DNA of 11,403 nt from the NCBI GenBank assembly GCA_903858915.1, contig CAIOKL010000266.1:1-11403 (forward strand), written 5' to 3'. Below, piece after piece: positions 1-6,844 of the stretch (its first letter is position 1; every line of letters starts with the position of its first letter). The notes under the pieces are model-generated. The model was not told where the DNA came from. It ran no database searches and saw nothing but the letters and a program-made list of their open reading frames with translations. A program made the translations under genes and the position numbers. This stretch comes from an uncultured Alphaproteobacteria bacterium. Its GTDB lineage: Bacteria; Pseudomonadota; Alphaproteobacteria; Rickettsiales; UBA1997.

Positions 1-953
1 ATAATGTAAATTAAACACCAAACTAAAGTTAAAATCAAATTAAAGAAATTGCCTTTTCTGGAAATTTTTATTCTTAAAATTGATGAACAAATTATTATTG
101 AAAAAATAAAAGAAATCAACTGGTCGTTGATTCTCTTATTGATTTCTGAATCATTTTTTTCTAAATCTTTTGGCGACAAATCTTCGTCTGTATAAATTAG
201 CTCATTTATGAAGCGCTCATTGGGCTTCCATTTATAATTAAAAGACTCGCGATTTTTGTCATTTAAATTAAAAATATATTCATCAAATTTTAATATTTCG
301 CTTTTTTGCGATTCTAAATTATACCTCTGAAGCGTTCCGTTTCTAAGCTTCAAAAAAACTGAATCATTTTTGGCAATTAAATTTCCGAATTCTGCGGTTA
401 AGGTAATCGCAAACTCTTTTTGTCTTTGATCATTTATCAATATTCCATAAAGATTATTTTTTTCATCGCGATTTTTTGTATAAATAGTAATTTGATGAAG
501 ATTCTCAAAGGTCTGCGGAGTAAATGAAATATTGGTATAATTTTCTTGTATGTCGTGCCTAGAAATTCTTAATTGTTTATTGGATAATGGCATTAAATAA
601 AAAGATAATAAATATGTAAATAATGTTAAAATTAATCCAAAAAATATAATTGGTTGGGCAATTTTTAAATTTGATAAACCGCAATTTTTTAAAATTGTTA
701 TTTCGTTACTTTGCAAAAGTTTATTTAGAGAGAGTAAGGTTGCGATAAAAAATGAAATCGGCAAAAGATAAATCAAAATCCACGGCAAAATTAAAACAAA
801 CAAATAGAAAAAATCTAAAATTTCAATGCCATTTTCCGTAACGAAACTCATAAAAGGAATCGCTCTACTAAACCATATCAGAATAATTAAAATTAAGGTT
901 ATTCCAAGCCAGTTTATTATAGATGAACGAAAAAGATATGCTTGATAAATCAT
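1..953 (-). CDS. lptF: LptF/LptG-family LPS export permease, C-terminus cut by window edge
   Basis: The frame is open from an ATG at 953-951 to the window edge with no stop, giving 317 codons. The family is about 360-400 residues, so only the C-terminal end is missing. I see an N-terminal MIYQAYLFR, a hydrophobic helix, and then the family signature around residues 65-100: LPISFFIATLL followed by a SNEITILKNCGLS block, the conserved serine-glutamate and glycine-leucine-serine stretch of YjgP/YjgQ permeases. Another membrane helix, a long periplasmic beta-rich domain containing AEFGNL and LRNGTLQRY, and a returning C-terminal helix follow. LptF and LptG form the inner-membrane permease that, with LptB, lifts lipopolysaccharide towards the outer membrane. 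The N-terminus resembles LptF more than LptG, but the two are paralogues and the call between them is less sure than the family. The gene is divergent from thiS across 82 bp. Confidence 0.85.
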   Translation of the reverse strand, partial: MIYQAYLFRSSIINWLGITLILIILIWFSRAIPFMSFVTENGIEILDFFYLFVLILPWILIYLLPISFFIATLLSLNKLLQSNEITILKNCGLSNLKIAQPIIFFGLILTLFTYLLSFYLMPLSNKQLRISRHDIQENYTNISFTPQTFENLHQITIYTKNRDEKNNLYGILINDQRQKEFAITLTAEFGNLIAKNDSVFLKLRNGTLQRYNLESQKSEILKFDEYIFNLNDKNRESFNYKWKPNERFINELIYTDEDLSPKDLEKNDSEINKRINDQLISFIFSIIICSSILRIKISRKGNFFNLILTLVWCLIYI

Positions 954-993
954 TAGAAACTTGTTGAATTTAAATACAAAAAAATACTAAAAT

Positions 994-1011
994 ATTTAAC
1001 AAATTTAACAA
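994..1011. repeat. Tandem 9-bp direct repeat in the lptF-thiS divergent gap
   Basis: ATTTAACAA occurs twice back to back (994-1002 and 1003-1011) in the 82-bp divergent region. It lies just downstream of a weak promoter-like pair for thiS (TTGAAT at 964-969, 18-base spacer, TAAAAT at 988-993). It could be an operator half-site pair, but in DNA this AT-rich a chance origin is quite possible. Confidence 0.3.
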
Positions 1012-1035
1012 TTATTTTTTTATAGAATTTTAAGA

Positions 1036-1245
1036 ATGATGAAAATAAAAATTTTTTTAAACGGCGAATTAATTGAAATCGAGCGCGGGCTGAACATTTC
1101 TCAACTGCTTTTAAATTTTGAAATCAATCCTAATAAAATAGCAATTGAGAAAGATTTAGAAATCATTAATCCGCATGATTTTAATAAAATAATTTTAACC
1201 GAAAATTCTAAAATTGAAATTGTTCATTTTATTGGAGGCGGTTAA
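1036..1245 (+). CDS. thiS: ThiS-type sulfur carrier protein, stand-alone
   Basis: A 69-residue beta-grasp protein of normal ThiS length. It shows the N-terminal strand MKIKIFLNGE, a LNISQLLLNF helix, a middle IAIEKDLEIIN corresponding to the usual valine-alanine-x-glutamate-x-asparagine region, and the C-terminal KIEIVHFIGGG. The terminal Gly-Gly is the part that is adenylylated and converted to the thiocarboxylate donating sulfur to the thiazole of thiamine. The extra third glycine is also found in some genuine ThiS proteins. Two ATG codons (1036 and 1039) are both possible starts; no good Shine-Dalgarno sequence separates them. No thiG, thiF, thiO, thiC or thiE lies next to it. The next gene converges on it, and the two stop codons share bases 1243-1244. 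The family call is firm; thiamine synthesis as its role is inference. Confidence 0.85.
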   Translation: MMKIKIFLNGELIEIERGLNISQLLLNFEINPNKIAIEKDLEIINPHDFNKIILTENSKIEIVHFIGGG

Positions 1246-1748
1246 ATATAAAACTCACTTATTTGTTGAGAGCTTACGGGAGTTGCATTATGAGACCCTT
1301 GAAGAGTTGTTGATGGTTGTAGAGGATGAAACTCTAAAACTCCCGGCGGTTTTCCTTGCTCAACCCGATTAATAACATCAACAATATTAGAATGGGTATT
1401 TAAATATTTTTTGTCAACTTCATTGAGTTTATATTGCTCATTATCATTATTGGAAAAAAAACTAACCGCCTCCCCAAGCCTCTTATATGGAGGAGCAAGA
1501 AATCCATCCATAGCAAATTTAAATCCACCTTCCATTAAATGAGCAAAACCAGCAGAAAATCCCCTTTCAATCAATCTAGTTGGAGCACCCGGCACCTTAA
1601 TTGAGTCTTGAGTTGCTAAACTATGTCCTTTTGCAATTAAATAAGGAATTACAAAATTAGCCATTAGAGCCATCAACAATCCCGGAGCGGTAACGGAGGC
1701 AACCGCATCTTTGAGAGGCGCAATTGCTTCTAATTTTTTTTGCGACAT
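1242..1748 (-). CDS. Hypothetical protein, last gene of the metZ-yajQ operon
   Basis: I do not recognise this 168-residue protein. It has a charged start (MSQKKLEAIAPLKDAV), one hydrophobic stretch at about residues 20-38 that could be a single membrane or amphipathic helix, and a glycine/phenylalanine-rich middle (about 60-95, including ERGFSAGFAH and MEGGFKFAMDGF). A polar, low-complexity C-terminus rich in Ser, Thr, Gln, His and Pro (about 135-168) follows. There is no cysteine, no clear signal peptide and no catalytic motif I can name. The start is chosen because it lies 2 bases after the yajQ stop and is preceded by AGGGA at a workable distance, a better ribosome site than most genes here have. 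That spacing argues for co-translation with yajQ. Its base composition matches yajQ, so nothing marks it as foreign. It could be a small envelope or regulatory protein specific to this lineage. Confidence 0.75.
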   Translation of the reverse strand: MSQKKLEAIAPLKDAVASVTAPGLLMALMANFVIPYLIAKGHSLATQDSIKVPGAPTRLIERGFSAGFAHLMEGGFKFAMDGFLAPPYKRLGEAVSFFSNNDNEQYKLNEVDKKYLNTHSNIVDVINRVEQGKPPGVLEFHPLQPSTTLQGSHNATPVSSQQISEFYI

Positions 1749-1750
1749 AA

Positions 1751-2242
1751 CTAATCCCTAAAATTAATAAATTGCAAAGGTATATCAAAATTTGTTGAAC
1801 GAATAACACTCATCGCGTCTTGTAAATCATCGCGTTTCTTGCCGTCAATTCTGACTTCATCACCTTTAATTGAAGCCTGAACCTTTAGTTTTAAATCTTT
1901 AATTTGCTTAATTATTTTTTTAGCAATTTCTTGTTCAATGCCGTTTTTAAGTTTTATCTCTTGCTTGAGAGTTGTTCCGCCGGCTTTTTGAGGCTCACAA
2001 AATTCAAGGGCTTTGACATCTATTCCGCGCTTGGTGGCAAAAACTTTTAAAGAATCGCGCACCGCTTCAAGCTTATATTCGCTATCAGCGCTAATGTTGA
2101 TAATATTTTCTTTGGCTTTTAATTCGACGCTAAAAACCGCACCTTTAAAATCATAACGATTTGTAAGTTCGCGAAGCACTGAATTAACAGCGTTATCGAC
2201 TTCCTGAATATTTATTTTAGAAACTATATCAAAGCTCGGCAT
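1751..2242 (-). CDS. yajQ: YajQ/UPF0234 family nucleotide-binding protein
   Basis: At 163 residues this is the usual YajQ length and it is recognisable from end to end. It opens with MPSFDIVSKINIQEVDNAV, then ELTNRYDFKG, the family signature near residues 26-34. A GGTTLKQEIKLKNGI segment lies in the middle, and the C-terminal half has IKDLKLKVQASIKGDEVRI and a GKKRDDLQ segment. The family folds as two ferredoxin-like domains and binds nucleic acids or nucleotides; in Xanthomonas a member is a cyclic-di-GMP receptor. Whether this protein binds c-di-GMP cannot be read from the sequence. It starts 12 bases after the metZ stop and is followed by the hypothetical gene 2 bases after its own stop, so the three genes are probably one transcript. 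No strong Shine-Dalgarno sequence is visible. Confidence 0.93.
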   Translation of the reverse strand: MPSFDIVSKINIQEVDNAVNSVLRELTNRYDFKGAVFSVELKAKENIINISADSEYKLEAVRDSLKVFATKRGIDVKALEFCEPQKAGGTTLKQEIKLKNGIEQEIAKKIIKQIKDLKLKVQASIKGDEVRIDGKKRDDLQDAMSVIRSTNFDIPLQFINFRD

Positions 2243-2254
2243 AATATTAAAAAG

Positions 2255-3457
2255 TTAAATTTTATCCAATCCGTTTTTTAAATCATTTATTAAATCATCA
2301 ACGCTTTCTAGACCCACCGAAAGCCTGCACATCGTTTCATTTATACCAATCTTTTTTTGATCTTCAAGTGAAATATTTGAATGCGTTGTTGTTGATGGAT
2401 GAGTAATCAACGATCTTGAGTCGCCCAAATTATTTGAAATATCAATAATTTGAAGCGAATTCATAAAATTAAAACATGTTTTTTTATTGCCGATGGTTTC
2501 AAAGGCAATCATCGCTCCGCCATTTTTCATTTGCTTTTGAGCGATATCAAATTGCTTGTGAGATTTTAATTCGGGGTAATAAACTTTTTGTATTTTGGCA
2601 TGATTTTCAAGAAATTCGGCGACTTTTTTTGCATTCGCGCAATGCCTTTCCATGCGCATTTGATAAGTTTCCAAGGCTTTAAAAATTATCCACGCATTAA
2701 ATGGACTAAGTGCCGGACCAGTATGACGATGAAATGGCAATAAAGTTTCTTTAATAAAACTTTGTGAGCCTAGAACTGCTCCGCCCAAGGTTCTGCCCTG
2801 CCCGTCAAAATGTTTTGTAGTTGAATAAACTACCACATCGGCACCAAAATCAAAGGCATTTTGCGAATAAGATGAAGCAAAAATATTGTCAACAATAAGG
2901 CAGGCGCCATTTTTTTTAGCTAGATCGGCGACGAATTTTATATCGATAATTTCTAAATTTGGATTGGCTGGCGTTTCAATAAAAACTACTTTGGTATTTT
3001 TTTTGAAAGCATTTTTCCATTCATCTTGATTAGTGCCGTCGACAAGAGTAACTTCAACTCCATAGTTTGGCAAAATTTTTGTAGCAATATGAAAACATGA
3101 GCCAAACAAAACTCGCGAAGCAATAAAATGATCGCCTGCTTTGATTTGACACATTATCGAAGCAAAAACCGCCGACATGCCCGAAGCCATAACGCAAGCC
3201 GATTCACAGCCCTCGAGCAATGCCAATTTATCTTCAAGCATTTTTAACGAAGGATTAACATAGCGCGAATAAACATATCCCGGATCTTCGCCATTGAAGC
3301 GACTTTCGGCAGTTTCTGCGGAGTTATAACAAAAGCCCGAATTTAAATAAATTGCCTCGGAAGTTTCGCCGAAATTACTTCTAATCGAGCCACCGCGAAC
3401 CATTTTGGTTTCGGTTTTAAGTTTTGAAAAATCTAGATTTTTGTTTTTATAATTCAT
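2255..3457 (-). CDS. metZ: O-succinylhomoserine sulfhydrylase (MetZ), PLP-dependent
   Basis: A 400-residue member of the Cys/Met-metabolism PLP enzymes. The sequence follows alphaproteobacterial MetZ closely: VRGGSIRSNFGETSEAIYL at the N-terminus, YSRYVNPS at 63-70, ASGMSAV at 91-97, the PLP-ring aspartate D190 in LIVDN, and the Schiff-base lysine K215 in YSTTKHFDGQGR. HTGPALSPFNAW lies near 245-256, SLITHPSTTTH at 349-359, and the substrate-carboxylate arginine R378 in CRLSVGLES. MetZ makes homocysteine directly from O-succinylhomoserine and sulfide in the cytoplasm, bypassing cystathionine. Related enzymes (cystathionine gamma-synthase, methionine gamma-lyase, O-acetylhomoserine sulfhydrylase) are alternatives, but the GETSEA start and the HTGPALSPFNAW block favour MetZ. 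No other methionine gene is present here. It is probably the first gene of an operon with yajQ, divergent from pgpA. Confidence 0.92.
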   Translation of the reverse strand: MNYKNKNLDFSKLKTETKMVRGGSIRSNFGETSEAIYLNSGFCYNSAETAESRFNGEDPGYVYSRYVNPSLKMLEDKLALLEGCESACVMASGMSAVFASIMCQIKAGDHFIASRVLFGSCFHIATKILPNYGVEVTLVDGTNQDEWKNAFKKNTKVVFIETPANPNLEIIDIKFVADLAKKNGACLIVDNIFASSYSQNAFDFGADVVVYSTTKHFDGQGRTLGGAVLGSQSFIKETLLPFHRHTGPALSPFNAWIIFKALETYQMRMERHCANAKKVAEFLENHAKIQKVYYPELKSHKQFDIAQKQMKNGGAMIAFETIGNKKTCFNFMNSLQIIDISNNLGDSRSLITHPSTTTHSNISLEDQKKIGINETMCRLSVGLESVDDLINDLKNGLDKI

Positions 3458-3496
3458 TGGTCAATACCATTGCTTAAATATTCAAGTTGCCTTAAC

Positions 3497-3525
3497 AAAA
3501 TATTTAAATAATTTGTTTTTTGCAA
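3497..3525 (-). promoter_or_regulatory. Candidate sigma70 promoter for metZ-yajQ operon
   Basis: On the minus strand TTGCAA (3525-3520) and TATTTT (3502-3497) are separated by 17 bases, and the metZ ATG begins about 40 bases further on. Each hexamer matches the consensus at four of six positions. The AT-rich background makes such pairs common, so this is a proposal only. Confidence 0.3.
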
Positions 3526-3579
3526 GAAATAAAAATATTATTAAACAAAAGTAAATTTTTCAAAAAAATCTAAAAAATT

Positions 3580-4146
3580 ATGTCCAAAAAATATTCCAAA
3601 ATTAATGAATTAATTTTAACATTTTTTTATTGCGGAAAAGCAAAATTTGCCCCCGGGACCTTCGGAACCATTGGTGCATTATTATTTTGGTTTTTTACAA
3701 ATAATTATTTTGTCGAAGAAAATTTTTCAACATATTTTCAATATTCTTTTTGGATTATTTTAACATTATTTTTTTGTATTTATGCATTTTATGAAATTCC
3801 CAATTATCACTTGGTAACAAATTCTAAAGATATTGACCAGAAATCAATCGTTGTCGACGAAGCGGTCGGAATCTTTATCGCTCTTGAAATTTTTAATTTT
3901 TCGGCGCAAGAAATTTATATTTTAAGCCCAGACAAATTTATGGTTTACATTTTTTTATGTTTTCTTTTATTTAGATTTTTTGATATAAAAAAACCCTCAA
4001 TAATCGGAGTTTGCGATCGTAAACTTAAAAATTCTTTCGGCGTTATGTTTGACGATATATTGTGCGGAATCCTTGCGGGAGTAATCACCTTAATTATTTA
4101 CAAATTCACCGTTAATTCAAAATTTTTTGAATTAATAAATTGTTAA
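3580..4146 (+). CDS. pgpA: Phosphatidylglycerophosphatase A
   Basis: A 188-residue membrane protein with every PgpA landmark. GKAKFAPGTFGT is at 19-30, the acidic signature KSIVVDEAVG at 88-97, FRFFDIKKPSIIGVCDRKL at 131-149, and the paired aspartates FDDI at 157-160 near the C-terminus. Hydrophobic helices lie around 28-40, 55-72, 95-105, 118-133 and 158-175. PgpA removes the phosphate from phosphatidylglycerol phosphate, the last step to phosphatidylglycerol, at the inner membrane with Mg2+. The length is slightly above the usual 160-170 residues because of a short polar C-terminal extension. The gene is divergent from metZ (122-bp gap) and sits 113 bp upstream of nuoH, which probably has its own promoter. 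There is no recognisable Shine-Dalgarno sequence; the start is set by the conserved N-terminal region. Confidence 0.92.
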   Translation: MSKKYSKINELILTFFYCGKAKFAPGTFGTIGALLFWFFTNNYFVEENFSTYFQYSFWIILTLFFCIYAFYEIPNYHLVTNSKDIDQKSIVVDEAVGIFIALEIFNFSAQEIYILSPDKFMVYIFLCFLLFRFFDIKKPSIIGVCDRKLKNSFGVMFDDILCGILAGVITLIIYKFTVNSKFFELINC

Positions 4147-4188
4147 AATAAAATATTTAAGGTTTAAAAAAATTTTATAATCGAGAAA

Positions 4189-4215
4189 TTGACTTTGTGA
4201 AATTTTTAAAATAAT
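4189..4215 (+). promoter_or_regulatory. Candidate promoter for nuoHI
   Basis: TTGACT (4189-4194) is followed after 15 bases by AATAAT (4210-4215), 44 bases before the nuoH ATG. Each hexamer matches the sigma70 consensus at five of six positions, but the spacer is short. The same TTGACT element precedes nuoJ, which adds a little weight. Confidence 0.35.
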
Positions 4216-4259
4216 CTTAAAAAGAAAATTATTAATCGGTTTCAAAATACAAAATTACA

Positions 4260-5270
4260 ATGATCGAATTTTTTAATACCCAAATTTTGCCAATCATTAT
4301 GATAGTTTTGCCAATCATTGGTAAAATTTTATTAGTAATTCTACCGCTATTAGGCGCTGTAGCATACTTAACATTAATGGAACGCAAAGTTATCGCTTCA
4401 ATGCAATTGCGCAAAGGCCCTTCGGTGGTTGGTCCATTTGGATTATTTCAACCTTTGGCAGATGCTTTAAAATTAATGCTCAAAGAAGTTATTTTACCAA
4501 ATAAATCTAACAAAATTTTGTTTTTAATCGCCCCGATTATAACTTTTGTTTTAGCCTTAATTGGTTGGGCAGTAATTCCATTTTCTGAAACTTTTGTTAT
4601 CGCTAATTTAAATGTTGGAGTAACTTATTTACTCGCCAGTTCATCGCTCGGAGTCTACGGAATCATCATTTCGGGCTGGGCGTCGAATTCAAAATATGCC
4701 TTTCTCGGCGCGATTCGCTCTTCGGCACAAATGATTTCTTACGAAGTCTCGATTGGCTTAATCATTATCTCCGTTGTGCTTTGCGCCGGTTCATTAAATC
4801 TCTCTGAAATAGTTTTATCGCAAAAAGATCGATGGTATATTTTGCCAATGTTTCCAATGTTTTTATTATTTTTTATTTCCGCTTTAGCCGAAACAAATCG
4901 TCATCCATTTGACCTTCCCGAAGCTGAATCTGAGCTAGTCGCCGGCTATAATGTCGAATATAGTTCAATGCCATTTTCAATGTTTTTTTTAGGCGAATAT
5001 GCCAATATGATTTTAATTTCCGCCTTCGCTTCAATCTTGTTTTTAGGCGGTTGGCTTCCACCTTTTGATTGCGCTTTTTGCAACGCAATTCCCGGATTTA
5101 TTTGGCTTTGCGCTAAAATTTTTGTATTATTATTTTGCTTTATTTGGGTTCGCGCAACCCTGCCTCGTTATCGCTACGACCAATTGATGCGCTTAGGTTG
5201 GAAGGTTTTCTTACCACTCTCATTAATTTGGGTTGTTGGCACCGCCAGTTTTATAGTTTTTGTTAAATAA
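4260..5270 (+). CDS. nuoH: NADH:quinone oxidoreductase subunit H
   Basis: A 336-residue multi-pass membrane protein of typical NuoH (ND1) length with eight or so hydrophobic helices. Family motifs are plain: LMERKVIASMQLRKGP at 39-54, FGLFQPLADALKL at 60-72, and the acidic cytoplasmic loop beginning AETNRHPFDLPEAE at 210-223 and continuing through LVAGYNVEYS. RATLPRYRYDQLM lies at 298-310 near the C-terminus. NuoH sits at the junction of the two arms of complex I and forms much of the quinone chamber and the first proton path. Residues known to matter in the family, such as the charged residues of the 210-235 loop, are present. nuoI begins 11 bases downstream. nuoG, the usual upstream neighbour, is absent; pgpA is there instead. 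No Shine-Dalgarno sequence is visible before the ATG. Confidence 0.96.
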   Translation: MIEFFNTQILPIIMIVLPIIGKILLVILPLLGAVAYLTLMERKVIASMQLRKGPSVVGPFGLFQPLADALKLMLKEVILPNKSNKILFLIAPIITFVLALIGWAVIPFSETFVIANLNVGVTYLLASSSLGVYGIIISGWASNSKYAFLGAIRSSAQMISYEVSIGLIIISVVLCAGSLNLSEIVLSQKDRWYILPMFPMFLLFFISALAETNRHPFDLPEAESELVAGYNVEYSSMPFSMFFLGEYANMILISAFASILFLGGWLPPFDCAFCNAIPGFIWLCAKIFVLLFCFIWVRATLPRYRYDQLMRLGWKVFLPLSLIWVVGTASFIVFVK

Positions 5271-5281
5271 ATTTTTAAAAA

Positions 5282-5767
5282 ATGCAAATTTTTAAACAAG
5301 CTTATTCATTTTTGTTAAAAGAAATTATTCTCGGACATTTATTAACTTTGCGATATATGTTTAAGAAAAAATTTACTCTAAATTATCCTTACGAAAAAGG
5401 TCCGATTAGTCCAAGATTTCGTGGTGAACACGCGTTGCGTCGCTATGCAAATGGCGAAGAGCGTTGCATCGCTTGTAAATTATGCGAAGCGGTTTGCCCA
5501 GCTCAAGCCATCACCATTGAAGCCGAAGAGCGCAATGATGGCAGTCGTCGCACTACAAAATATGATATCGACATGTTGAAATGCATTTATTGCGGATTGT
5601 GCCAAGAAGCCTGCCCCGTTGACGCCATAGTCGAAAGCCCAAATTTTGAATTTTCAACCGAAACGCGCCAAGAACTTTATTACAACAAAGAAAAACTTTT
5701 GGCGAATGGCGATCGTTATGAATATGCTTTACAAAAAAATATTACTAACGATGTTGAATATCGTTAA
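5282..5767 (+). CDS. nuoI: NADH:quinone oxidoreductase subunit I, 2x[4Fe-4S] ferredoxin-like
   Basis: This 161-residue subunit has two complete [4Fe-4S] motifs: C62, C65, C68, C72 (CIACKLCEAVCP) and C101, C104, C107, C111 (CIYCGLCQEACP). These are clusters N6a and N6b, which pass electrons from NuoG towards N2 and quinone. An amphipathic N-terminal helix (about 1-28) would rest on NuoH at the membrane, and PISPRFRGEHALRRY at 41-55 is the conserved entry to the cluster domain. No cysteine is missing and the length matches alphaproteobacterial NuoI. It is in an operon with nuoH (11-base gap). After it comes a 140-bp gap, unusually wide within a nuo operon, that carries a promoter-like element for nuoJ. 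Confidence 0.97.
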   Translation: MQIFKQAYSFLLKEIILGHLLTLRYMFKKKFTLNYPYEKGPISPRFRGEHALRRYANGEERCIACKLCEAVCPAQAITIEAEERNDGSRRTTKYDIDMLKCIYCGLCQEACPVDAIVESPNFEFSTETRQELYYNKEKLLANGDRYEYALQKNITNDVEYR

Positions 5768-5828
5768 ATAAATATTGAAAAAAGCATTAAATAAAAACAA
5801 TAAATTTACATATTTTCTAATTTTTATT

Positions 5829-5856
5829 TTGACTAAAAATTTTTACAAAATAACAT
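5829..5856 (+). promoter_or_regulatory. Candidate promoter for nuoJK and the downstream repeat-protein gene
   Basis: In the 140-bp gap between nuoI and nuoJ, TTGACT (5829-5834) and TAACAT (5851-5856) are spaced by 16 bases, with the nuoJ ATG about 50 bases further on. The -35 matches the consensus at five of six positions and the -10 at four of six. This is the better of the two nuo promoter candidates. Confidence 0.4.
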
Positions 5857-5907
5857 TATTGAACTAGAGTTTCAAACAAATGAACAACATTTTTAAATAA
5901 AATTTCA

Positions 5908-6519
5908 ATGAATTTTACACTTTATCTTTTTTACATATTTTCATTTGTCTTAATATCATCATCGCTTGTGGTTGTAAGCACCAGAAACATGGTCATTGCG
6001 GTAATTTTTTTAATTTTAGCCTTTTTTAATGTTGCCGGATTATTCGTTCTGCTCGGCGCCGAATATTTAGCAATGCTTCTCGTGGTGGTTTATGTCGGAG
6101 CCATTGCGGTATTATTTTTATTCGTCGTCATGATGCTCAATGTCGACGCAGAATTCAAAGATAATGTCAATCGCAAAAAGCCTTTAATAACAATGTTGAT
6201 TGTCATTTTATTTTGCGAAATTTTCTTGATTACCAAATTTTCCACCATCAATTATACTGAAATAACCGCCAAATACCCTACTCCCACCGATATTCACAAC
6301 ACTAAAGCAATCGGCAAAATTCTTTACACCGATTTCATTTTGCCTTTTCAAATTTCGGGAGCAATTTTGTTCGTAGCCATGATTGGCGCTATAGTTTTAA
6401 CTATGAAAACCGAAACGCGTTACATTCGCAAACAAAGCATTTCAGCGCAAGTTTCTCGCAATAAAAAAGATACTCTTGTTATCGCCAAAGTTAAATCTGG
6501 CGAAGGAATTGACTTATAA
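5908..6519 (+). CDS. nuoJ: NADH:quinone oxidoreductase subunit J
   Basis: A 203-residue membrane subunit with five predicted helices (about 4-24, 27-46, 53-77, 92-109 and 145-166) and a short basic C-terminal tail. The third helix carries the family hallmark GAEYLAMLLVVVYVGAIAV (50-68), with the glycine where family structures show a pi-bulge thought to switch during coupling, followed by LFLFVVMML. NuoJ (ND6) lies between NuoH and NuoK in the membrane arm of complex I. The stretch AFFNVAGLFVLLGAEYL is very like that of other alphaproteobacteria. nuoK starts 13 bases downstream. The ATG follows TTTCA with no Shine-Dalgarno sequence; the start is set by the first helix. Confidence 0.95.
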   Translation: MNFTLYLFYIFSFVLISSSLVVVSTRNMVIAVIFLILAFFNVAGLFVLLGAEYLAMLLVVVYVGAIAVLFLFVVMMLNVDAEFKDNVNRKKPLITMLIVILFCEIFLITKFSTINYTEITAKYPTPTDIHNTKAIGKILYTDFILPFQISGAILFVAMIGAIVLTMKTETRYIRKQSISAQVSRNKKDTLVIAKVKSGEGIDL

Positions 6520-6532
6520 TTAAACTTATTTT

Positions 6533-6844
6533 ATGCACCAAATTCAACAACATTACTTTACAACGCTAGCCATAATTTTATTTTGCATCGGCGTTGGCGG
6601 AATTTTTTTAAATCGCAAAAATATTATCTCGATTTTAATGTCAATTGAGTTAATGCTTCTCGCGGTGAATATAAATTTCGTATCTTTCTCAGTTTATTTA
6701 CATGATTTACTCGGACAAATTTTTGCTATTTTTGTACTTACAGTTGCAGGAGCCGAAGCCGCTATCGGGTTAGCAATTTTAGTAGTTTATTTTAACAATC
6801 GCAAAAATATCGAATTAGAAAATATTTCTTCAATGAAAGGTTAA
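6533..6844 (+). CDS. nuoK: NADH:quinone oxidoreductase subunit K
   Basis: A 103-residue, three-helix subunit of normal NuoK (ND4L) length. The two buried membrane glutamates that the family needs for proton transfer are present: E39 in SIELMLLAVNINF and E75 in AGAEAAIGLAILV. Its stop codon (6842-6844) shares its last A with the ATG of the next gene (TAATG), an arrangement typical of translational coupling. In ordinary nuo operons that next gene is nuoL; here it is an exported repeat protein. The last residues after the third helix (about 88-103) are polar and not conserved. Confidence 0.96.
   Translation: MHQIQQHYFTTLAIILFCIGVGGIFLNRKNIISILMSIELMLLAVNINFVSFSVYLHDLLGQIFAIFVLTVAGAEAAIGLAILVVYFNNRKNIELENISSMKG

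Noticed and set aside
1242..1748. Horizontal acquisition of the 168-residue gene based on composition
   Set aside because: Two 60-base stretches counted in it hold 26 and 27 G+C, against 24-25 in two stretches of neighbouring yajQ, so there is no contrast.
3458..3579. SAM-II or SAM-V riboswitch upstream of metZ, common in alphaproteobacteria
   Set aside because: I looked on the minus strand for a GC-bearing P1 stem followed by the GCTAAA-type pseudoknot strand and found neither. Only a small CAAT/ATTG hairpin near the start is visible.
4147..4259. Intrinsic terminator between pgpA and nuoH
   Set aside because: There are A and T runs but no stem with G-C pairs; any folding would be weak A-U pairing.
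5768..5907. Remnant or small gene between nuoI and nuoJ
   Set aside because: The 140 bp contain several stops in all frames and no similarity I can see to a nuo subunit; it reads as promoter and leader DNA.
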